This document shows positions 22,843 through 28,334 of a stretch of DNA of 28,334 bases, piece after piece. The stretch is from NCBI GenBank assembly GCA_905203555.1, contig CAJKWK010000035.1, forward strand, positions 1 through 28,334, given 5' to 3'. The translations under genes and the position numbers were made by a program. How positions within the stretch are numbered: position 1 is the first letter of the stretch; each line of letters starts with the position of its first letter. The notes under the pieces are model-generated. The model saw only the letters and a program-made list of their open reading frames with translations. It made no database searches and was not told where the DNA came from. This DNA is from an uncultured Lachnospiraceae bacterium (GTDB lineage Bacteria > Bacillota > Clostridia > Lachnospirales > Lachnospiraceae).

Positions 22843-25230
22843 TTATAACTGCAGTAATTTCTGTGCGTAATGCACCGACTGCATTGCATCCTTACCGTAA
22901 AAATCTGCTCCGATCATATCCGCATATTCCTGATTCAGAACAGCTCCTCCTACCATAACTTTACATTCCGGCAGATGGTTCTTCAAAAGACGGATGGTTT
23001 CTTCCATACTGACGACCGTTGTAGTCATCAACGCACTCAATCCAACCAGCTTCACCTGTTGCTCTTGTGCTGTCTGCAAAATCAGCTCCGGCGCCACATC
23101 TTTTCCAAGATCAATCACATCAAAACTGTAATTTTCAAGAAGAACTTTGACAATATTTTTTCCAATATCATGAATATCTCCTTTTACAGTTGCAAGAATC
23201 ACCTTTTCCTTTTTTGTCTCTGCAGAATCTTCATGATTCATTTCTTTTTTCAGCACTTCAAATGCCGCCTTTGCCGCATCAGCACTCATCAAAAGCTGTG
23301 GAAGAAATACGCTTCCGTCTTCAAATCCTTTTCCTACATGATCCAATGCAGGGATCAGTTCCTGATTGATAATTTCCAGTGGTTTCCGTTCTCCGGCAGC
23401 AATTGCAGCAAGACGATCTGCCTCTTCCTTTAATCCACGTTCAATCGCCGCCTGCAAGGTCATATTTGCGTCAGTTACTGTAACGGCCTTCTGTTCCACC
23501 GGCTGTGCTCCATATTTTTCTATATAATGACTGCAATTGTCATCCAAATTCATTAGCGCATGATAAGAATCGTATGATTTCATCATTTCTTCGGACGATG
23601 GATTAATAATTCCCGCACTCAGTCCATTTGACATAGCCATTGTATAAAATGCTGCGTTGATCACCGGACGACTAGGCAGACCAAAAGAAATATTTGAAAC
23701 ACCAAGTACTGTATGAACCCCCAGCTCCTGACGGACACGCCGCACTGTTTCCAAAGTGACCAAAGCCCCTTTCGGTTCAGAACTAATCGTCATAGCAAGA
23801 CCATCGATCACAATATCCTTTTTTTCGATTCCATATTTTTCAGCTTCTGCAATTATTTTTTTTGCAATCGCAACTCTTCCATCTGCTGTTTCCGGAATTC
23901 CATTTTCATCTAAGGTCAGTCCGATTACCACGCCTCCATATTTTTGTATCAAAGGAAATACAGCGTCCATGGATTCCTGTTTGCCGCTGACGGAATTAAC
24001 CATTGCTTTTCCATTATAGATTCGAAGCGCTTTTTCCATTGCGGCAGTATTCACTGTATCAATCTGCAAAGGCAGACTGGTTACACTCTGCAGTCCAGTC
24101 ACCGCATCCGTCATCATTGCCACTTCATCCACATCCGGAAGTCCTACATTAACATCCAGAATGTGTGCGCCTCGATCTTCCTGCATGATCCCTTCTTTTA
24201 AAATATAATCAATATCATGCTCCTTTAACGCCTGCTTAAAACGTTTCTTTCCGGTAGGATTGATCCGCTCACCGATAATCTTGGATCCCTTTCCAAAAAT
24301 CACTGCCTGACCATACGAGGATACAATCGTATCCGTTTTTTTCGAAACAGGTCTTACAGAAAGATTCTTGCAGGTATTTATCATTTCCGCTATATGTGCC
24401 GGCGTTGTTCCACAACATCCCCCGATAATCGCAGCCCCTGTCTCAACAATTTTCTTCATCTGCTCGGCAAATCCGGAAGGAGTCACTTCATAAACCGTTT
24501 TCCCATCTTTTTGCTTTGGCAGTCCTGCATTTGGTTTCACAATAACAGGGAAGGACGCATATGATATCATCTCTTCTAAAATCGGCATCATTTGTTCCGG
24601 TCCCAAGCCACAATTCACTCCCAGAGCATCCACACGTAACCCTTCCAAAAGACTGACAAATGCCGGGATATCTGCCCCGGTTAAAAGTTTCTTTCGCTCG
24701 TCAAACACAGCTGTTACAAACACCGGAAGATGGGTATTTTCTTTTGCAGCCAATACCGCTGCTTTGATCTCATAAGTATCACTCATTGTTTCAATATGAA
24801 TCAAATCCGCACCGGCTTCTTCCCCATATATCATCACTTCTTTGAACGCTTCATAGGCTTCTTCAAAATCCAGATCTCCCATCGGTTTTAGCAATTTCCC
24901 CGTTGGACCAACATCCAGCGCTGTATAGATCTTTCGTCCTGTTTCAGACTGCACAATCGCGTTCTTCACGTGCATAACCGCTGCATCCACTACATCCTTG
25001 ACAGAATACTGTGGATCATGAAATTTAAGCGCATTGGCACCAAATGTATTCGTTAATACGATATCACTTCCAGATTCAATATATTCCCTGTGGATATCTG
25101 TCACTTCCTGTCCATGCTCCAGATTCCACACTTCCGGCAGTTCTCCCGGCTTTAACCCCTTTTCCTGCAAAAGTGTTCCCATACCACCATCAAAAAACAG
25201 TAATTCTTTTCCCAAGCGTTCTCTTATCAT
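22843..25230 (-). CDS. metH: B12-dependent methionine synthase without activation domain
   Basis: A 795-residue MetH that moves the methyl group of methyl-tetrahydrofolate, through cobalamin, to homocysteine. Domains in order: homocysteine-binding (1-290, zinc cysteines C207, C272, C273), pterin-binding (about 315-570, starting KIIGERINPTGKKRF), the cobalamin cap (about 575-670) and the cobalamin domain with the axial-histidine motif DIHDIGKNI (685-693, His687). The full E. coli enzyme has about 1,230 residues; the roughly 330-residue AdoMet-binding activation domain is missing. It is supplied by the separate gene just upstream, whose end overlaps this start by 4 bp (ATGA). All catalytic motifs look intact, so this is a split form and not a truncation. 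Confidence 0.94.
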   Translation of the reverse strand: MIRERLGKELLFFDGGMGTLLQEKGLKPGELPEVWNLEHGQEVTDIHREYIESGSDIVLTNTFGANALKFHDPQYSVKDVVDAAVMHVKNAIVQSETGRKIYTALDVGPTGKLLKPMGDLDFEEAYEAFKEVMIYGEEAGADLIHIETMSDTYEIKAAVLAAKENTHLPVFVTAVFDERKKLLTGADIPAFVSLLEGLRVDALGVNCGLGPEQMMPILEEMISYASFPVIVKPNAGLPKQKDGKTVYEVTPSGFAEQMKKIVETGAAIIGGCCGTTPAHIAEMINTCKNLSVRPVSKKTDTIVSSYGQAVIFGKGSKIIGERINPTGKKRFKQALKEHDIDYILKEGIMQEDRGAHILDVNVGLPDVDEVAMMTDAVTGLQSVTSLPLQIDTVNTAAMEKALRIYNGKAMVNSVSGKQESMDAVFPLIQKYGGVVIGLTLDENGIPETADGRVAIAKKIIAEAEKYGIEKKDIVIDGLAMTISSEPKGALVTLETVRRVRQELGVHTVLGVSNISFGLPSRPVINAAFYTMAMSNGLSAGIINPSSEEMMKSYDSYHALMNLDDNCSHYIEKYGAQPVEQKAVTVTDANMTLQAAIERGLKEEADRLAAIAAGERKPLEIINQELIPALDHVGKGFEDGSVFLPQLLMSADAAKAAFEVLKKEMNHEDSAETKKEKVILATVKGDIHDIGKNIVKVLLENYSFDVIDLGKDVAPELILQTAQEQQVKLVGLSALMTTTVVSMEETIRLLKNHLPECKVMVGGAVLNQEYADMIGADFYGKDAMQSVHYAQKLLQL

Positions 25231-25895
25231 ATGTTGTCCCTTCTATATTTACAGTCTTTTTTATCACATTCTTCACATGGCACACTTCTGCACCCGGCAT
25301 CCTGAGCCGATACCCCGATTACAGCCGTCACCGACTTCACCGGTGTCATCATATAACTCTCTGTCATTGTTAAACCAATTTGTTTGGCACAATCTAAAAT
25401 CTGCATCAATTGTTTTTGAAAATCAATTGGGAAATCTCCATATCCCGGACTAAATCTAGGTCGAAGAAACCTTCCTTCTTTCCGTACAATCTCCGCAATC
25501 TGCTCCTGACACTGATCACAATATTCTTCAAGCAATGCTGCTGCACACGCTTGTGCTACAACTGCATATGCCATATCCGTCACAGACTTTCTTGCCAGCA
25601 GTTGATCTACACCTATTCCAAGTGTTGCGCCAAAGAGTACAATCTGCTCACACCCTTTTAAATTTCTCCCCAAACTTCTGCTCTGAATCTCCACTTGACC
25701 AAAACCGATACGCTCCTCTTCCGTACATGTCAAATCAAAGATGCGGTAGATAAATTTCGGATTCGCGGCTGAGTCCAGTTCCCTGAAGGCACTCTCAATC
25801 AGCGCGGACGTCTTTTCATCTACCGCATTTCTTCCATATCCCAGGTAACGTACGGCCTCTTTTTTCAATCGGTCATGATCCCTGTTTATCAGCAT
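25227..25895 (-). CDS. stand-alone methionine synthase activation-domain protein
   Basis: A 222-residue protein matching the AdoMet-binding activation domain of MetH, which reductively remethylates cob(II)alamin after accidental oxidation. The binding loop is RPRFSPGYGDFP (145-156), followed by IGLTMTESYMMTPVKSVTAV. The last 20 residues hold four cysteines (C202, C207, C210, C215 in C-x4-C-x2-C-x4-C), a possible metal or Fe-S site that the enterobacterial domain lacks. It overlaps metF by 7 bp and metH by 4 bp, so the three are translationally coupled. The electron donor is not visible; no flavodoxin gene is in the window. The family call is firm, and the role as MetH partner is inferred from domain and context. 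Confidence 0.88.
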   Translation of the reverse strand: MLINRDHDRLKKEAVRYLGYGRNAVDEKTSALIESAFRELDSAANPKFIYRIFDLTCTEEERIGFGQVEIQSRSLGRNLKGCEQIVLFGATLGIGVDQLLARKSVTDMAYAVVAQACAAALLEEYCDQCQEQIAEIVRKEGRFLRPRFSPGYGDFPIDFQKQLMQILDCAKQIGLTMTESYMMTPVKSVTAVIGVSAQDAGCRSVPCEECDKKDCKYRRDNI

Positions 25896-26758
25896 TTTAC
25901 CACCTCGGAGAGATTCTCCATAATCTTGACTGCAACTTCCGGTTTATTCATCGAATAAATGTGGATATTCTTCACTCCATTTGCAAGTAAATCAATAATC
26001 TGGTCTGTTGCATATGCAATTCCCGCCTGCATCATTGCATCCGGATAATCTCCAAACCGATCCAGAATAGAAAGGAATCTGCGTGGGAAAACCGTTCCTG
26101 ACAGTTCCTGACTTCGTTTCATCTGTGCTGCACTTGTAATCGGCATAATTCCCGGAAGTACAGGTACCGTAATCCCTGCCTCTCTGATCCGATACAGAAA
26201 ATTATAATGAATATCATTGTCAAAAAACATCTGCGTAGTCAGGAAATCCACCCCGCTATCCACCTTTTGTTTTAAGTATTTGATATCATCCTCTTTGTGT
26301 TCATTTTCCACATGCCCTTCCGGATAACATGCCGCACCGATACAAAAATCACCTGATTTTCGAATTGCTTCCACCAGTTCATAAGCATAATGATATCGAT
26401 CTCCCGTAGGAAATTCCATTCCCTCCGGTATATCCCCGCGCAATGCAAGAATATTTTCAATTCCTAATGCTTTGAGATTTTCAATCACAACCTGCACTTC
26501 CTCTTTGGTAGAAGAAGCACAAGTCAGATGTGCAAGGCTCTCCACTCCCAGGTTGTTTTTAATATGAGATGCGATCTTCGCAGTATTTTTACTGGTACCG
26601 CCACCCGCTCCATAAGTCACACTAATATAAGATGGCTTGAGTTCTGCTATTTTTTCCGTTGCCTGCAATACTTTTTGAAATCCCGCATCCGTTTTCGGAG
26701 GAAAAACCTCAAATGATATATGTATGCCTTCCTCGTTCAGTCTGTTAATAATTTTCAT
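25889..26758 (-). CDS. metF: methylenetetrahydrofolate reductase
   Basis: A 289-residue flavoprotein TIM barrel reducing 5,10-methylene-THF to 5-methyl-THF, the methyl donor for the MetH encoded two genes on. Family motifs are ISFEVFPPKT (residues 14-23), YISVTYGAGGGTSKNTAKIA, HLTCASSTKEEV, NILALRGDIP and FLTTQMFFDN. Length is that of the bacterial single-domain form, with no extra zinc or regulatory domain. A GGAGG site precedes the ATG. Its stop overlaps the activation-protein start. It begins 28 bp after glgA ends; no SAM riboswitch or S-box is present, so the methionine genes are not under the control usual in Firmicutes. Confidence 0.96.
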   Translation of the reverse strand: MKIINRLNEEGIHISFEVFPPKTDAGFQKVLQATEKIAELKPSYISVTYGAGGGTSKNTAKIASHIKNNLGVESLAHLTCASSTKEEVQVVIENLKALGIENILALRGDIPEGMEFPTGDRYHYAYELVEAIRKSGDFCIGAACYPEGHVENEHKEDDIKYLKQKVDSGVDFLTTQMFFDNDIHYNFLYRIREAGITVPVLPGIMPITSAAQMKRSQELSGTVFPRRFLSILDRFGDYPDAMMQAGIAYATDQIIDLLANGVKNIHIYSMNKPEVAVKIMENLSEVVKC

Positions 26759-26786
26759 TTTTTCCTCCTCTGTATGTCTCTAAATG

Positions 26787-28235
26787 TTACTCTCCAAGCA
26801 GACTCTGATATAATTCCTGATATTTATTTGCTGAATTATACCATGAGAAATCTGCACACATTGCCCGTTCAACAATCTTATTCCAATCTCTCTTCTTATC
26901 ATAATAAATCTGTTCTGCATATCGAACCGTATTTAACATTTCATGGGCATTGTAATTTGTAAAACTAAATCCTGTACCGGTTTTATCAAACTCGTTATAC
27001 GGCTCTACAGTATCTTTCAATCCGCCTGTCTCACGCACGATCGGCAGTGTTCCATAACGCAGGCTCATTAACTGACTCAGCCCGCATGGTTCAAACAGGG
27101 ACGGCATCAAAAATGCGTCACAAGATGCATAAATCTTATGTGACATTTCATCTGAATAATAAATATTTGCAGATACCTTACCGGAATATTTCCAAGCAAA
27201 ATGACGGAACATATTCTCATACTTTGCTTCTCCTGTTCCCAGAACAACAATCTGCACTGCATCCTGGCACATTTCATCCATCATATAGTCAATCAGATCA
27301 AAACCTTTCTGGTCCGTCAAACGGGAAATCATTCCTATCATCATGACTTTTGGATTGACTTCCAAACCAAGTTCTCTCTGAAGTTCTGTCTTATTAATCA
27401 CTTTATTTTTACGGAAATTCTCAACAGTAAAATTCTTATAAATCTTTGGATCTGTTTCCGGATTCCACTCATTGTAATCCAAACCATTCACAATCCCCCA
27501 CAAGTCATTGGATCTCGCATTCATCAGTCCATCCAAAGCCTCTCCATAGAATGGTGTCTTAATCTCCTGTGCATATGTCTGACTTACTGTCGTCACTTTA
27601 TCTGCATAAACAATACCGCCCTTTAACAGATTGGCGTCCTTATAAGCCTCCATCTTATCCGGCACAAAATAGTACTCCGGCAATCCTGTGATTTCCCGGA
27701 CTGTCTTTGTATCCCAGACACCCTGGAATTTTAAATTATGTATTGTCATTACAGTCTTAATTCCTCTGTAATACTCTCCCATATAACGGAAATTATCCAG
27801 ATAAACCGGAACCAGACCGGTCTGCCAGTCGTGGCAGTGAATCAATTCCGGCCGAAAACCAATTACCGGCAGAATACTCAAAACCGCTTTTGAGAAAAAT
27901 GCAAATTTTTCAATATTCCATCTCGGATCTCCGTCATACGGTGCAAAACCATTAAAGTAATACTCGTTGTCGATAAAATAAAATGTAATCCCCTCATATT
28001 CACATTTCATAATTCCTACATAACGATCTTCCCCTGCCAGATTCATGTAGAAATGATCCACATATTCCATCATATCTTTCCATTTCTGAAACATGCAGTT
28101 ATACTTTGGCAAAACAACACGTACATCATATTTACTTTTGTCAAAATATTTTGGCAGCGATCCCACTACATCTGCCAATCCTCCGGTTTTAATAAACGGC
28201 ACACACTCTGAAGATGCAAATAAAATATTTTTCAT
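26787..28235 (-). CDS. glgA: glycogen synthase (ADP-glucose)
   Basis: A 482-residue GT5 glycosyltransferase that extends alpha-1,4-glucan from ADP-glucose. The N-terminal ADP-glucose motif is VPFIKTGGLADVVGSLPKYF, followed by HCHDWQTGLVPVYL. The C-terminal domain has the donor site PSLFEPCGLSQLMSLRYGTL and ETGGLKDTV. Length is normal. I use the ATG at 28235, five bases after GGAGGAG; the longer frame to 28268 is not family-like. No glgB/C/D/P is next to it inside the window. metF follows after 28 bp in the same direction, so a shared transcript is possible despite the unrelated function. Confidence 0.95.
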   Translation of the reverse strand: MKNILFASSECVPFIKTGGLADVVGSLPKYFDKSKYDVRVVLPKYNCMFQKWKDMMEYVDHFYMNLAGEDRYVGIMKCEYEGITFYFIDNEYYFNGFAPYDGDPRWNIEKFAFFSKAVLSILPVIGFRPELIHCHDWQTGLVPVYLDNFRYMGEYYRGIKTVMTIHNLKFQGVWDTKTVREITGLPEYYFVPDKMEAYKDANLLKGGIVYADKVTTVSQTYAQEIKTPFYGEALDGLMNARSNDLWGIVNGLDYNEWNPETDPKIYKNFTVENFRKNKVINKTELQRELGLEVNPKVMMIGMISRLTDQKGFDLIDYMMDEMCQDAVQIVVLGTGEAKYENMFRHFAWKYSGKVSANIYYSDEMSHKIYASCDAFLMPSLFEPCGLSQLMSLRYGTLPIVRETGGLKDTVEPYNEFDKTGTGFSFTNYNAHEMLNTVRYAEQIYYDKKRDWNKIVERAMCADFSWYNSANKYQELYQSLLGE

Positions 28236-28279
28236 GATAACTCCTCCACTTTCTTCATTCTTCAGCAATTCTGTTTATT

Positions 28280-28308
28280 ATTATACCGCATTTCAAAGCA
28301 CTTGAAAA
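28280..28308 (-). promoter_or_regulatory. candidate promoter of glgA (and perhaps metF-metH)
   Basis: A perfect TATAAT (28285-28280) lies about 45 bases before the glgA start on the minus strand. The hexamer 17 bp upstream, TTTTCA (28308-28303), is a poor -35. Confidence 0.5.
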
Positions 28309-28334
28309 GATTTAATTATTTGTGTTTATACTCC

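Noticed and set aside
26759..28334. SAM riboswitch for the methionine genes
   Set aside because: The gap before metF is 28 bases and the glgA leader is short and lacks S-box features.
1..28334. CRISPR array, IS element, prophage or tRNA
   Set aside because: No regularly spaced repeats, transposase or integrase motifs, or cloverleaf sequences were found by eye.

Overview
This is a low-GC Gram-positive chromosomal segment, most likely from an anaerobic gut Lachnospiraceae-type Firmicute. The assignment rests on AT-rich DNA, strong AGGAGG ribosome sites, TTGACA/TATAAT promoters, MurT/GatD, an iron-sulfur L-serine dehydratase in two subunits, a split B12-dependent methionine synthase, a group B-like [FeFe] hydrogenase and a PduB-type microcompartment shell protein. 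No phage, IS element, CRISPR array, rRNA or tRNA was seen. Almost all genes lie on the minus strand; the exceptions are two short plus-strand blocks, 261-2020 and 8734-10848.

Region 1 (1-2085): a TetR regulator and two small unknown membrane proteins (4 TM and 7 TM). The same 13-bp palindrome lies on the regulator's promoter and again just before the first membrane gene, so this looks like a self-contained TetR circuit. Region 2 (2087-2839): a free-standing [2Fe-2S] ferredoxin and the wreckage of at least one gene, including a GPH-type sugar:cation symporter with an in-frame stop and a frameshift. Region 3 (2863-8522, minus): an ABC importer of the OpuC/EgtU class (permease, lipoprotein receptor, ATPase), a WYL-domain regulator, an orphan PduB-type shell protein directly behind a Gfo/Idh oxidoreductase, and an ATC-hydrolase-family protein.

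Region 4 (8614-10894, plus): murT-gatD, which amidate lipid II, with a promoter and terminator. Region 5 (10926-11914, minus): three small unknown membrane or secreted proteins with their own promoter. Region 6 (11921-14830, minus): a P2-type cation ATPase behind a clear yybP-ykoY manganese riboswitch, which suggests Mn2+ rather than only Ca2+ export. Region 7 (14846-18056): sdaAB-sdaAA and gdhA, i.e. serine deamination and glutamate/2-oxoglutarate interconversion. Region 8 (18150-21272): rpsU (58 codons) and alaS, each with its own promoter.

Region 9 (21300-28308, minus): glgA, metF, a separate methionine-synthase activation protein, metH without its activation domain, and an [FeFe] hydrogenase, with 4-31 bp gaps or overlaps throughout. 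The three met genes overlap and form one functional unit: MetF makes methyl-THF, MetH passes the methyl group to homocysteine, and the small protein probably reactivates oxidised cobalamin. The hydrogenase gene follows closely and may be co-transcribed. The most interesting points are the twin TetR operators, the orphan shell protein next to an oxidoreductase, the riboswitch-controlled ATPase, the Cys-rich activation protein, and the hydrogenase in a methionine operon.
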